From Paraglaciecola mesophila KMM 241 (GTDB taxonomy: Bacteria; Pseudomonadota; Gammaproteobacteria; Enterobacterales; Alteromonadaceae), in contig NZ_BAEP01000070.1 of the NCBI RefSeq assembly GCF_000315015.1, positions 62,001 to 126,000 on the forward strand: DNA of 64,000 nucleotides, in the 5' to 3' direction. A model generated the notes under the pieces. It saw only the letters and a list, made by a program, of their open reading frames with translations, was not told the DNA's origin and ran no database searches. Numbering within the stretch: the first letter of the stretch is position 1; each line of letters starts with the position of its first letter. Positions 16,684 through 26,050 of the stretch are shown here, piece after piece. The position numbers and the translations under genes were made by a program.

Positions 16684-18270
16684 ATGAGTAACACATCAAA
16701 ACCTGTCGCATTTACAGCGCCACATTACGCAGCGAGTCAAGTAGGGCAAAACGTCTTGCAACATGGTGGTACCGCCATAGAAGCCATGGTCGCTGCTGCC
16801 GCGTCTATTTCAGTGGTCTATCCACACATGAACAGCATGGGCGGTGACGGTTTTTGGTTAATCAGTGAGCCTGGAAAAGCCCCTATAGCGATAGATGCCA
16901 GCGGTACGGCGTGTAAGAACGCTACCCTTAGTTATTACGCCGGACAAACTGCTATCCCTTCAAGAGGTCCTAAAGCCGCATTGTCCATGGCAGGTGCTGT
17001 TGCAGGTTGGCATAAAGCATTGGAGATCAGTAAAACATGGCAAACACCTCTCCCCTTAAGTGAACTACTCGCCCCTGCGATAGGCCAAGCTGAATGGGGT
17101 ATCGAAGTAACACAAAGTTTGCAAGATGCCAGTGAAAAAACCTTCGAGGACTTATCAATCATTCCTCACTTTGAACAATTTTTGATCAAAGGTAAGAGTT
17201 TGAAAAAAGGTAAGATCCTAAAACTGCCAACCATAGCAAAAACCTTAAATAAATTAGCAGAAAATGGATTGCAGGATTTTTACCAAGGCGAGATAGCTCA
17301 GGCGTTAGCAGCCGATTTGCACGCAGCCGGCTCCCCTATCACCCTTGAAGATATTAACGCTTATGAAGCAAAAATCGTTGAGCCGCTCTCGGTAACCACG
17401 TCCGTAGGCACCTTATACAACTTACCGGCCCCCACTCAAGGCGTTGCTTCGTTATTAATATTGGCCTTATTCGATAAAGTACAACACATGGCCACCACAG
17501 AAGCTGAATTTGTGCATTTGTTAGTGGAGTGCACAAAGCAAGCCTTTATCAAGCGCAATCAATTCGTCGGTGATGTCAGTCGCTTGAGCGTCGATTTGCA
17601 AAGCCTGCTATCGCCAGAATCACTAGATAGTATGCGGGCTGACATCAGCCTTGAACATGCCTTACCTTGGCCACATCAAGCGAAACCCGGAGACACAATA
17701 TGGATGGGCGCGTGTGATGGTGAAGGCCGAATGGTCAGTTACATCCAAAGTATTTATTGGGAATTCGGTAGCGGTGTTGTCTCGCCGCAAACGGGCATTG
17801 TGTGGAATAACCGCGGCACATCATTCTCGTTAACCCCTGATAGCTTGCAAGAACTGGCCCCAGGCATGAAACCATTTCATACCTTAAACCCTGCCTTTGC
17901 TGAGCTAAAAGACGGCCGACGTTTAAGCTATGGCACCATGGGCGGCGAAGGCCAACCACAAACACAAGCCGCCTTGTTCGCGCGCTATATTTATCAGCAA
18001 AAGTCATTGCCTGACTCTATCCGCTTAGGCCGCTGGTTACTAGGTAGAACCTGGGGGGATGAGAGTCACAATTTGAAAATTGAGCAAGACTTAGCCGAGA
18101 TCGTTCAAAGCGAACTGACAGCAAAAGGTCATGATATTGCGCTGGTTGATTCATGTAATGAGTTAATGGGTCACGCTGGCGCGGTTGTTAAACGACCTGA
18201 CAATACCGTAACAGCCGCCACCGACCCACGCAGTGACGGAAATGCATTTGCAGCACACACCTTAGATTAA
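16684..18270 (+). CDS. Gamma-glutamyltransferase-fold hydrolase, HpxW-like (oxamate amidohydrolase candidate)
   Basis: The 528-residue protein has the GGT-type N-terminal nucleophile hydrolase fold. The region PGDTIWMGACDGEGRMVSYI places the expected processing site and nucleophile at T338, giving an N-terminal chain of 337 residues and a C-terminal chain of 191. GTMGGEGQPQ near residue 420 supplies the conserved glycine pair. The FGSGVVSPQTG segment after the nucleophile differs from true glutathione hydrolases and recalls HpxW, the oxamate amidohydrolase of Klebsiella. No signal peptide is seen, so it is probably cytoplasmic, unlike typical periplasmic GGT. The substrate is inferred. Confidence 0.82.
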   Translation: MSNTSKPVAFTAPHYAASQVGQNVLQHGGTAIEAMVAAAASISVVYPHMNSMGGDGFWLISEPGKAPIAIDASGTACKNATLSYYAGQTAIPSRGPKAALSMAGAVAGWHKALEISKTWQTPLPLSELLAPAIGQAEWGIEVTQSLQDASEKTFEDLSIIPHFEQFLIKGKSLKKGKILKLPTIAKTLNKLAENGLQDFYQGEIAQALAADLHAAGSPITLEDINAYEAKIVEPLSVTTSVGTLYNLPAPTQGVASLLILALFDKVQHMATTEAEFVHLLVECTKQAFIKRNQFVGDVSRLSVDLQSLLSPESLDSMRADISLEHALPWPHQAKPGDTIWMGACDGEGRMVSYIQSIYWEFGSGVVSPQTGIVWNNRGTSFSLTPDSLQELAPGMKPFHTLNPAFAELKDGRRLSYGTMGGEGQPQTQAALFARYIYQQKSLPDSIRLGRWLLGRTWGDESHNLKIEQDLAEIVQSELTAKGHDIALVDSCNELMGHAGAVVKRPDNTVTAATDPRSDGNAFAAHTLD

Positions 18271-18328
18271 TAGCGCTTTGCGCATAACTGAAAACATACT
18301 TTACAACTTTATAGAGACGAATAATAAA

Positions 18329-19153
18329 ATGATGGAATTAGTGTTGAACAACCTGCCGACAATTGCCGCATTGATCGGCACAGGTATTTTTGCAGGTTTA
18401 CTGGCAGGATTGCTTGGCGTGGGCGGCGGAATAGTGATCGTACCCGTGTTGTTTTTCTTGTTCCAGTCCTTCGGTGTCAGCCCAGAAAGTGCTATGTATA
18501 TTGCAACAGGCACCTCCTTAGCAACCATTATTCCGACCTCTATCAGTTCGATTCGCTCACATCGCAAAAAAGGCAATGTAGATGCAGACTTGCTTAAGCA
18601 ATGGGGGCTATTGATTTTGGTTGGAGTACTGATCGGCAGTTGGCTTGTGACCAAAGTAGATGGCCGATACCTAACAACGTTATTCGGGATCGTAGCGACC
18701 CTATCAGCACTTAACATGTTGTTCAGAACAGGAAAATCAGCTCTGGCGGAGAGTTTGCCTGGCCGAATGGGACAATCTGTTATTGCCGGTTGTATTGGTT
18801 TTTTCAGCTCCATGGTGGGCATCGGCGGCGGCACGTTGTCCGTGCCGATTTTAACCGCCTTTAACTACCCTGCTCACAAGGCTGTAGGCACAGCTGCGGC
18901 GATTGGCCTGATAATCTCGTTTCCTGCTGCGCTTTACTTACTGATTTTCGGGCAAACGCCGCAAGATGCACCACTTGGCACTTTTGGTTACATCAACCTT
19001 GTTGGCTTTGCTTGCATTGTGCCATTAACCGTTATTTGTGCCCCTATCGGTGCAGGTATCGCGTCTAAACTCGATGCCAATATGTTGAAAAAAATATTCG
19101 CCGTGGTGTTGCTCATCACTGGCACACGTATGCTTGCACAGTTATTTATATAA
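18329..19153 (+). CDS. TauE/SafE family permease in the ureide cluster
   Basis: This 274-residue membrane protein has about eight helices in two homologous halves. Each half carries the family glycine motif: LLAGLLGVGGGIVIVPVLF and MVGIGGGTLSVPIL. Family members export sulfite, sulfoacetate or other small organic anions. In this cluster it could move a ureide, oxamate or oxalate; that is inference. I chose ATG 18329, after the AGAG stretch; a TTG at 18278 would add 17 residues without a ribosome site. It lies between the HpxW-like and PucG-like genes on the same strand. Confidence 0.85.
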   Translation: MMELVLNNLPTIAALIGTGIFAGLLAGLLGVGGGIVIVPVLFFLFQSFGVSPESAMYIATGTSLATIIPTSISSIRSHRKKGNVDADLLKQWGLLILVGVLIGSWLVTKVDGRYLTTLFGIVATLSALNMLFRTGKSALAESLPGRMGQSVIAGCIGFFSSMVGIGGGTLSVPILTAFNYPAHKAVGTAAAIGLIISFPAALYLLIFGQTPQDAPLGTFGYINLVGFACIVPLTVICAPIGAGIASKLDANMLKKIFAVVLLITGTRMLAQLFI

Positions 19154-19216
19154 CGATGTGAGCGTACCCCGTTTTTAGTTTTATCTTTTAATGTTTACCT
19201 TGGAGCGCAACGCATA

Positions 19217-20437
19217 GTGAAACACCTTACTCCCCCTCCTCGCCTGCTAATGGGCCCTGGACCAATAAACTGTTATCCCCGGGTGTTGAGCGCCATGTCT
19301 ACGCAACTGATAGGTCAGTACGACCCAGTTATGACCGGTTATATGAACGAAGTCATGAGTTTATATCGAGACGTGTTTATGACTAAAAATCAGGCAACGC
19401 TATTGATTGACGGTACCTCCAGAGCTGGAATTGAAGCGGTTTTGGTGTCGTGTATCGAACCAGGAGATAAAGTACTGGTACCCATCTTTGGCCGTTTCGG
19501 GCATTTGCTAAAAGAAATTGCCGAAAGAGCAGGCGCAGATGTGCACTGCATTGAAGCCACATGGGGCGAAATATTCGAGCCTGAGCAAATTGAAGAAGCG
19601 ATCAAGCGCGTTCAGCCTAAAGTCCTTGCTTTAGTGCAAGGTGACACCTCTACTACCATGTTGCAGCCGCTAGAGCACATAGGTGAAATTTGCCGTCGTC
19701 ATGATGTTATTTTCTATTCGGACGCCACGGCGTCCATTGGTGGAAACTCCTTCGAAACCGATAAATGGCAATTAGATGCAGTGTCCGTTGGTTTACAAAA
19801 ATGTTTAGGGGGCCCTAGCGGAAGTGCGCCTATTACACTAAGCGAACGCTACGTTGACTTAGTCCGCGGGCGACAACACGTTGAGGCAGGCATAAAAGCC
19901 GATCATCACAATGCGGGCAATGGCAGCCGCATTCGTTCGAATTACTTTGATATTCCCATGATACTTGATTACTGGGGAGAAGAGCGCTTGAACCATCACA
20001 CCGAAGCAACATCTATGCTTTATTGTGCCCGCGAATGCGCGATTAATTTGTTAGAAGAAGGCGTTGAAGCCTCCATCGCCCGTCATGAATTACATGGCAA
20101 AGCCATGCTGGCCGGTATTCAAGGAATGAACCTAGCACCTTTTGGTGACTTACGTCACAAAATGAACAACGTGGTCGGGGTATATATTCCACAGGGTGTT
20201 GATGGTGAACAAATTCGTCATCAATTACTCCACGATTTTAACATTGAAATCGGCACCAGCTTTGGACCGCTACACGGTAAAATTTGGCGTATTGGCACTA
20301 TGGGTTATAACGCACGTCAGGATACGGTATTGCATACATTGCAATCCCTTGAAACCTTGCTTCGCAGAGCGGGCCATAAACTGCAGGCCGGGCAAGCCAT
20401 TGATAGCGCGTTTTCTGTGTACAGCGGGAAAGGTTAA
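19217..20437 (+). CDS. PucG-like (S)-ureidoglycine--glyoxylate aminotransferase
   Basis: The 406-residue class V aminotransferase shows MGPGPINCYPRVL at its N-terminus and the PLP lysine K195 in VGLQKCLGGPSG. In PucG-type enzymes ureidoglycine donates its amino group to glyoxylate, giving oxalurate and glycine. Overlap (TAATG) with an allantoate-amidohydrolase-like gene, whose product would be ureidoglycine, strongly supports this over serine-glyoxylate or alanine-glyoxylate activity. The start is GTG 19217 with TGGAGCG upstream. Specificity is inferred from context. Confidence 0.8.
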   Translation: MKHLTPPPRLLMGPGPINCYPRVLSAMSTQLIGQYDPVMTGYMNEVMSLYRDVFMTKNQATLLIDGTSRAGIEAVLVSCIEPGDKVLVPIFGRFGHLLKEIAERAGADVHCIEATWGEIFEPEQIEEAIKRVQPKVLALVQGDTSTTMLQPLEHIGEICRRHDVIFYSDATASIGGNSFETDKWQLDAVSVGLQKCLGGPSGSAPITLSERYVDLVRGRQHVEAGIKADHHNAGNGSRIRSNYFDIPMILDYWGEERLNHHTEATSMLYCARECAINLLEEGVEASIARHELHGKAMLAGIQGMNLAPFGDLRHKMNNVVGVYIPQGVDGEQIRHQLLHDFNIEIGTSFGPLHGKIWRIGTMGYNARQDTVLHTLQSLETLLRRAGHKLQAGQAIDSAFSVYSGKG

Positions 20438-21663
20438 TGACCACATTAGCCCCCTACGCTATTCAAACATACGAGCGCTGTGATGTGCTCGCCCATATTA
20501 GTCAAGATCCCGATTGTATTGACCGGCAGTACCTAACGCCCGAGCATTTACAGGCTAACCGCCAAGTGGCTTTATGGATGGAACAAGCAGGCATGGAAAC
20601 CTGGCAAGATGCAGCCGCTAATCAATGGGGTCGTTATCCAAGTAATCATCCTGACGCCAAAACGTTAGTCATTGGTAGCCATTTAGATACCGTGCCCAAT
20701 AGCGGAAAATACGATGGGATCTTAGGTGTATTGGCGCCATTAAGCTTAATTCATTACCTACACGATCATCATATCAAATTGCCTTTTCATCTAGAGTTAG
20801 TGGGGTTTGGTGACGAAGAGGGCACACGATTTGGAGCAACCTTGTTAGGTAGCTGTGCGGTGGCCGGTACTTGGCAAGAAAAATGGAACGATTTGACTGA
20901 TGAAAATGGAGTGTCTTTGACCCAAGCATTTCTCGATGCTGGGCTTGACATTGCCGAAGTGCACAACGCTTCCCGCAGCCACTCCAATGTCAGCGACTTT
21001 TTCGAATTCCATATCGAACAGGGACCAGTGCTAGAAGACAACGATTTAGCCGTTGGAGTGGTCAATGGTATTGCCGGAGCAAAACGTTTTTCTGTTACAC
21101 TAAAAGGCTTAGCAGGACACGCGGGAACAGTCCCCATGCCCATGCGCCAAGATGCACTTGCTGCAGCCAGTGAAATGATTTTAGCCATTGAGCGTTTGGC
21201 CACAGAAAAAGGCATAGTAGCCACTGTGGGGCATTTAAAGTGTTTATCGGGTGCGGTTAACGTGATATCCGGTGCGACCACTTTTAGTTTAGACATACGT
21301 AGTATTGATGACGCACTAAGGGATGAAACCTTAAAACTCATCATTGATGAATTAAACCTAATCGCACAGAAAAGACGTGTAAAAATGGATATCGCGCCAA
21401 CGCACCAAGCGCCGGCGGTAAAATGCGACGAGCATTTGCAGCAACAGTTGTTGAATGCGTGTAAATCCAGTGAAGTTCTGCCTTTTACGCTCGCATCAGG
21501 TGCGGGGCATGACACCATGGCCATGGCTGATATATGCCCCGTTGCTATGCTGTTTATGCGCTGCGAAAAAGGATTAAGTCATCATCCTGGCGAAGCGATA
21601 GAGGTTCCAGATATAGAAGTTGCATTGAAAGTCATGTTTGCATTCTTACAAAATTATGCATAA
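20437..21663 (+). CDS. allC: Allantoate amidohydrolase-like M20 family hydrolase
   Basis: This 408-residue metal-dependent hydrolase is of the AllC / N-carbamoyl-amino-acid hydrolase group. Metal and active-site elements are visible: GSHLDTVPNSGKYDG near residue 82, GDEEGTRFG near 127, HIEQGPVLE near 192 and SGAGHDTMAMA near 350. AllC converts allantoate to ureidoglycine, carbon dioxide and ammonia. N-carbamoyl-L-amino-acid hydrolase (HyuC) is the main alternative; the coupling to the PucG-like gene favours allantoate. It is the last gene of the cluster and is followed by a hairpin. Confidence 0.8.
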   Translation: MTTLAPYAIQTYERCDVLAHISQDPDCIDRQYLTPEHLQANRQVALWMEQAGMETWQDAAANQWGRYPSNHPDAKTLVIGSHLDTVPNSGKYDGILGVLAPLSLIHYLHDHHIKLPFHLELVGFGDEEGTRFGATLLGSCAVAGTWQEKWNDLTDENGVSLTQAFLDAGLDIAEVHNASRSHSNVSDFFEFHIEQGPVLEDNDLAVGVVNGIAGAKRFSVTLKGLAGHAGTVPMPMRQDALAAASEMILAIERLATEKGIVATVGHLKCLSGAVNVISGATTFSLDIRSIDDALRDETLKLIIDELNLIAQKRRVKMDIAPTHQAPAVKCDEHLQQQLLNACKSSEVLPFTLASGAGHDTMAMADICPVAMLFMRCEKGLSHHPGEAIEVPDIEVALKVMFAFLQNYA

Positions 21664-21670
21664 CTAAGTT

Positions 21671-21708
21671 GCCCGAGTCATCACCTTGACTTGGGCTTAG
21701 CTTTGCAT
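21671..21708 (+). terminator. Probable terminator after the allC-like gene
   Basis: GCCCGAGTCA (21671-21680) and TGACTTGGGC (21687-21696) form a 10-bp stem with one G-U pair and loop TCACCT. The following TTAGCTTTGCATTTT is only moderately T-rich. It sits in the 60-bp gap between convergent genes. Confidence 0.55.
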
Positions 21709-21723
21709 TTTATTCCAGTAATC

Positions 21724-22035
21724 TTAAATACTACCTTCCGTTTCCACCACTAAAATACGTGCTTCTCCCACAGGGCTGGCGACGTGCTCGGTTCCTTCAT
21801 TGGCATAAAAAATATCACCTTGATTGAGCAAACTGGTGTGCACCACGCCGTCCTTCATATATTGCATTTCAACCATGCCATCGAGTACGGCAAATACTTC
21901 CTCACCTTCATTAACATGCCAGCGATAGGGTTCGTTTGCCCAGTGCAGCTTAGTGGTTATCCCATTCATGTTAGCTATTTTCATTGATCCCCAAGGAAGT
22001 GATGCGGTAAATTTTTTACTTCTGATAATTTCCAT
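21724..22035 (-). CDS. Small cupin-domain protein
   Basis: The 103-residue protein is a single cupin: the first motif is WHVNEGEEVFAVLDG and the second is GDIFYANEGTEHVASP, with potential metal ligands His, Glu and His. The function is unknown. I chose ATG 22035 because GAGGA lies just upstream. A start at 22134 would add 33 residues and overlap the flavin reductase gene by 62 bp. It probably shares a transcript with that gene, whose stop is 37 bp upstream. Confidence 0.8.
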   Translation of the reverse strand: MEIIRSKKFTASLPWGSMKIANMNGITTKLHWANEPYRWHVNEGEEVFAVLDGMVEMQYMKDGVVHTSLLNQGDIFYANEGTEHVASPVGEARILVVETEGSI

Positions 22036-22072
22036 ATATTCCTCTATATCAATTATTTCATTAGCTTCTTTA

Positions 22073-22690
22073 TTATGGCCTAGATAAGGTAAATTTCTGT
22101 GCGGGATCGATTTTAAAATAATCCCCGGCTCCACCGCCTCGTAATACAGGCTTCGCTAATGCTGTGTTATAAACCCCATCAACAATGAATGCTGTATCAA
22201 TATGTACGCCTACTACTTCACCCATTACCATCCATGTATCGACCAATTTCCCATCGGCACCAGTCAACTGAATAATTTGGCTTTTTCGGCACTCTAAAAC
22301 AGACGGACTCGCTGCGACGTGAGGTACATCAATCACATTTGATTCACCTAATTCCAAACCAGCGAAGTCAAATTCACTTTCATGGCTTGGCAAGGTTGCA
22401 CTGGTCTGATTCATCGCTTGAGCAAGCGATTCCGTCACTAAGCTCCAGCAGAACTCGCCAGTTTGCTCGATATTTTTAACGGTGTCTTTATAACCGATAC
22501 TGGCAAAACCAATGATAGGTGGATGATAGTTGAACGCATTAAAAAAGCTGTAAGGAGCGAGGTTCAATTCCCCCGAAGATGCTTTAGTAGAAATCCACCC
22601 AATAGGACGCGGCGCAACAATCGCATTAAACGGATCATGTTTTAATGCGTGCCCTTGATGAGGCTGATAAAAATGACGATGAATTGACAT
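22073..22690 (-). CDS. Flavin reductase-like / FMN-binding split-barrel protein
   Basis: The 205-residue protein matches the flavin reductase-like domain: FNAIVAPRPIGWISTKAS near residue 25, then LAPYSFFNAFNYHPPIIGFAS and a DTVKNIEQTGEF segment, as in NADH:FMN oxidoreductases and flavoredoxins. It likely binds FMN, but its redox partner and substrate are unknown. It precedes the small cupin gene. Both lie tail-to-tail with the ureide cluster, so a shared pathway is possible but not shown. Confidence 0.83.
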   Translation of the reverse strand: MSIHRHFYQPHQGHALKHDPFNAIVAPRPIGWISTKASSGELNLAPYSFFNAFNYHPPIIGFASIGYKDTVKNIEQTGEFCWSLVTESLAQAMNQTSATLPSHESEFDFAGLELGESNVIDVPHVAASPSVLECRKSQIIQLTGADGKLVDTWMVMGEVVGVHIDTAFIVDGVYNTALAKPVLRGGGAGDYFKIDPAQKFTLSRP

Positions 22691-22794
22691 GCAGGTTTCC
22701 TAACTAAGCACAATAAAAAAGCAGGTTATAGCTAGAGTGCTACCTAAAGCCGTATCTCCTTATTTTATATACTATTTTTAGAAAAGGTAGTGTC

Positions 22795-23715
22795 TTAGTG
22801 TCCGAAAATGGACCAACCAGTTTCTTGTACCAGCATTTCCAGCGCTTCAGTGCCTAATTTACTGTTACCAATCTTGTCTAACCCAGGGGACCACACAGCA
22901 ATAGATGCTTTGCCAGGGGCAATGGCCAAAATACCACCACCTACTCCACTTTTACCTGGTAAACCTACTCGATAAGCAAACTCCCCTGACCCATCGTAAT
23001 GACCACACATCAACATTAATGAATTAATCCGCCTGGCACGATGTTCAGGCACAACACGCATGCCCGTGCAATGATTAGTGCCGTTTGACACTAAAAACAT
23101 GCCAGCTCTGGCTAATTGTTCTGTGGTCATGGATATCGAACAGTGATGAAAATAGGTGCCAAGAACCTTATCTACTGGGTTTTCTAAGCGCTCAAAAGAC
23201 GCCATAAAATGCGCTAGAGAGGCATTTCTGCTGCCCGTCATCATTTCTGATTGAGCGACCTTCTCATCAATTGAGATACTGTCATCATTTGCCACAAAAC
23301 GCACAAAATTCAGGATCTCAGCGAGGGTCTCTTTAGGTTCGTTGTGGCCCATAATAGCATCAGCGACCGCTATGGCCCCGGCGTTAATAAACGGGTTTCG
23401 CGGGATCCCGCCTTCGTGCTCAAGCTGAACAATTGAGTTGAATGGGTCACCAGAAGGCTCTCTTCCTACACGTGCCCATAAAGCGTCACCTAACTTGCCT
23501 AATGCCATCGTCAAGGTAAACACTTTGGATATACTTTGAATAGAAAATAAAGTCTGTGCACAACCAGCACTGAACACCTCACCTTCTTGCGTGACTACAG
23601 TCAGTGCGAATTGGTTGGGATCAACACAGGCTAGTTGCGGTATATAATTAGCGACTTTTCCGCGATCGGTGCGAGTACGCATCTCATGGTAAATGCTATC
23701 AACAATGTTTTGCAT
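22795..23715 (-). CDS. glsA: Glutaminase (serine-dependent, GlsA family)
   Basis: The 306-residue enzyme hydrolyses glutamine to glutamate and ammonia and belongs to the beta-lactamase-like glutaminase family. The SISKVF sequence in [16 protein letters not shown] holds the catalytic Ser-x-x-Lys pair (near residues 65-68). [11 protein letters not shown] and [15 protein letters not shown] are other family signatures, and the length matches YbaS/YneH. It appears monocistronic on the minus strand with an AT-rich leader. Its closeness to ammonia-releasing ureide genes may be coincidental. Confidence 0.95.
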   Translation of the reverse strand: MQNIVDSIYHEMRTRTDRGKVANYIPQLACVDPNQFALTVVTQEGEVFSAGCAQTLFSIQSISKVFTLTMALGKLGDALWARVGREPSGDPFNSIVQLEHEGGIPRNPFINAGAIAVADAIMGHNEPKETLAEILNFVRFVANDDSISIDEKVAQSEMMTGSRNASLAHFMASFERLENPVDKVLGTYFHHCSISMTTEQLARAGMFLVSNGTNHCTGMRVVPEHRARRINSLMLMCGHYDGSGEFAYRVGLPGKSGVGGGILAIAPGKASIAVWSPGLDKIGNSKLGTEALEMLVQETGWSIFGH

Positions 23716-23851
23716 TTATTGCCCTTTTTATTTTGCTTTTTGTCGCGCCATTATGGGTTTTTTACATACCAATAAGCAGTAGTTTTCAAATGCGCTTTAG
23801 AATAGTTTATGTTTCACTAGGTAAAGTAACCCCATAACGATGGGCAGTACC

Positions 23852-24406
23852 TCAACGGTGAGACAAGTCACAGCATTGCATCGAGACTTTTTTATGTGTT
23901 TTGACATTAATCTCTTCATCAGCCGTTAATATCGCCGTGCAATTCTTATTTAGAGGTAACCATTGAAAACCCACTTCGTTGAAACCTAAACGTTGATGAA
24001 ATTTGGCTGATGGCAGATTTGGTGGTATCACATTATATTCGCACACGACATGGTTAACGTTTTGCTCTTGAGCCCATGAAAATAGATCTCGATATAATAG
24101 CTGCCCTAGTTGCTTCCCTTGATATTCTGCATCAAGCACAATGCGATCGATGTACATATAGCTAGGATAATGCACTTTGAACCATGCATAATTCTCATTT
24201 ATGTAACGGCTCTTAGGCCCCATGGCGAGTAAAAACCCAGCAATGATATCGCCAACCATAATGACTCGGTGGTAGGCAGATATGGCATCTAGGCGCGCTA
24301 AGTCCATAATGCTCATAGTGCTGGTGTGAGCTACTTCAGCAAGGTTAAGTTCGACAATTCGCTCAAAATCTTGTTCGCCGACATCTCTGATCTCAATATT
24401 GCTCAT
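23852..24406 (-). CDS. GNAT family N-acetyltransferase
   Basis: The 184-residue protein has a GNAT domain in its first 150 residues. The acetyl-CoA-binding region is seen as YIDRIVLDAEYQGKQLGQLLYRDLF (motif A, with QGKQLG). The ending FHQRLGFNEVGFQWL is typical of motif B. The acceptor substrate is unknown. A polar tail of about 25 residues follows the domain. It lies 96 bp after the ModF-like gene on the same strand. Confidence 0.82.
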   Translation of the reverse strand: MSNIEIRDVGEQDFERIVELNLAEVAHTSTMSIMDLARLDAISAYHRVIMVGDIIAGFLLAMGPKSRYINENYAWFKVHYPSYMYIDRIVLDAEYQGKQLGQLLYRDLFSWAQEQNVNHVVCEYNVIPPNLPSAKFHQRLGFNEVGFQWLPLNKNCTAILTADEEINVKTHKKVSMQCCDLSHR

Positions 24407-24502
24407 TTTACTTTATCTCTTTTATTCATTAGCGCTTTATCCAGCGATTTGGTTGAGCCTTGCGTTCAGGCATTTTCCAAGCTATTAGGTTCAGATATTG
24501 AG

Positions 24503-25978
24503 TTACACATCACTGTCGGCATAACGAACTTCACAGTCAGGAGAATCGCCATCCAGTAAAATGTGGTTGGTAATACCACCAATCACATCATCACTGTGAT
24601 GATTGACGTAAATAACCGAAGTACTTGTAGTCTTAGCGATAGTTTCAATGACCGAGAGAATACGTTGACGATTAATTTCGTCAAGGCCATTACACGGCTC
24701 ATCTAAAATCAACAAAGGTGGGTGTTTGACCATAGCCCGTATAATGAGGGCTAACCGTTGATCGCCAAATGATAATTGCTGAAAAGGCGTGGCTTCGTGA
24801 TCAGCTAAGCCAATTACATCTAACCATTGTTGCGCTAACTGTATTTGTTTTTTCGTCGGCTGTTGATACAAACCGATACTGTCATAAAACCCAGAAAGCA
24901 CCACATGCAGTAAGCTGCAATTTACCCGATATGAAAGGTGAAACGCATTGGAAAGAAACCCTATATGTTTCTTAATATCCCAGATACTTTCACCGCTTCC
25001 TCGTTTAAAACCGAACACTAAAATATCGTTTACATAGCATTGGGGATGGTCCCCCGAAATAAGCTGCAAAAGGCAGGTTTTACCCGAGCCATTAGGGCCA
25101 CTTAATTGCCAATGTTGCCCCAATTTTATCTGCCAAGACAAATCTTCGATTATAGCTCCTTGTGGATAATTGATGGCCACTTTATTAAGAGAGATTATTG
25201 TATCTCCTGGCATGAAATAGTTACGCGTAACACTACTATCCGCTTCAGGCAGCATAAAACAAGACTGCTGAAGGGTCAGTAAGCGCGATAAATCCCCAAC
25301 GGCGGATGTATCTTTTGCTGTAATAGTCGATTGTAGTTTACCCTGGGAAACCAGTCCATAATGAGAGACAAATTGAGGAATTTCCGACCAACGGTTGAGA
25401 ACAAAGACCATGGTAATATCTACGGCAAGCTCATCCAGTAACTGACGTAACCTGAGCTGCATATCAGCGTCTAAACCATCAAAGGGTTCATCCAAAATAA
25501 GCAAATCTGGTTTGGCCATTAGTGCTTTAATCAGCAATAGCTTTCGCGTTTCTCCGGTCGACAGCGCCACGAAATCTCTTGATAACAGCGCGCTAAAATT
25601 AAACAGTTCAATCAGCCTAAGGCACAAAGGTGACTGCAAGCCATTACATTCACTGTCATCACCGGCACACAATAGTTCATGTACCTTGGTAGGAATCGCT
25701 ATGACATCTAAAATATCAGCAGAGTCTTTTTCACGTTCTTGTTCAATCAACGCTTGTTGGCTTTCATAGGAAACAAGCTCGATACGTTTGAAATCTGAGG
25801 TTAGTGTTCCGTCATGCAGCTCCCCGTAGCCTGCAAGCAGTGCTGCTAAGGCGGACTTTCCCGCACCGTTATGGCCTACGAGCACCCAATGTTGACCTTT
25901 TTCAATGGACCAATTGATTTCGTGCAACCTAAACGTCGATGGAAACTCGGCGCTAACGTTCAATAAACTGATACTCAT
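24503..25978 (-). CDS. modF: ModF/PhrA-like ATP-binding protein with two ABC domains
   Basis: The 491-residue protein contains two ABC ATPase domains and no membrane helices. Domain 1 (about residues 1-230) has Walker A GHNGAGKSA and signature LSTGETRK. Domain 2 (about 260-490) has GPNGSGKTC, LSFGDQRL and Walker B LLILDEPCNGLD. The first-domain Walker B is LLILDEPFDGLD. Length and layout match E. coli ModF, whose role is poorly defined; here no molybdate transport genes lie nearby. The link to molybdenum is therefore only by homology. Confidence 0.82.
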   Translation of the reverse strand: MSISLLNVSAEFPSTFRLHEINWSIEKGQHWVLVGHNGAGKSALAALLAGYGELHDGTLTSDFKRIELVSYESQQALIEQEREKDSADILDVIAIPTKVHELLCAGDDSECNGLQSPLCLRLIELFNFSALLSRDFVALSTGETRKLLLIKALMAKPDLLILDEPFDGLDADMQLRLRQLLDELAVDITMVFVLNRWSEIPQFVSHYGLVSQGKLQSTITAKDTSAVGDLSRLLTLQQSCFMLPEADSSVTRNYFMPGDTIISLNKVAINYPQGAIIEDLSWQIKLGQHWQLSGPNGSGKTCLLQLISGDHPQCYVNDILVFGFKRGSGESIWDIKKHIGFLSNAFHLSYRVNCSLLHVVLSGFYDSIGLYQQPTKKQIQLAQQWLDVIGLADHEATPFQQLSFGDQRLALIIRAMVKHPPLLILDEPCNGLDEINRQRILSVIETIAKTTSTSVIYVNHHSDDVIGGITNHILLDGDSPDCEVRYADSDV

Positions 25979-26050
25979 GTACGTCCTTTCTCTAATCCCA
26001 TTTTCATTCAGTGTATCTTTGCAAAAACTGTCGAACAGATGCGCTTTTGC

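Noticed and set aside
18301-18834. A 177-codon minus-strand frame inside the TauE/SafE gene
   Set aside because: It mirrors a membrane protein gene; the Pro/Ile-rich translation is typical of antisense frames.
20787-21524. A 245-codon minus-strand frame inside the AllC-like gene
   Set aside because: It is an antisense shadow of a well-supported coding gene; the translation is rich in Ser/Pro/Cys and shows no family motifs.
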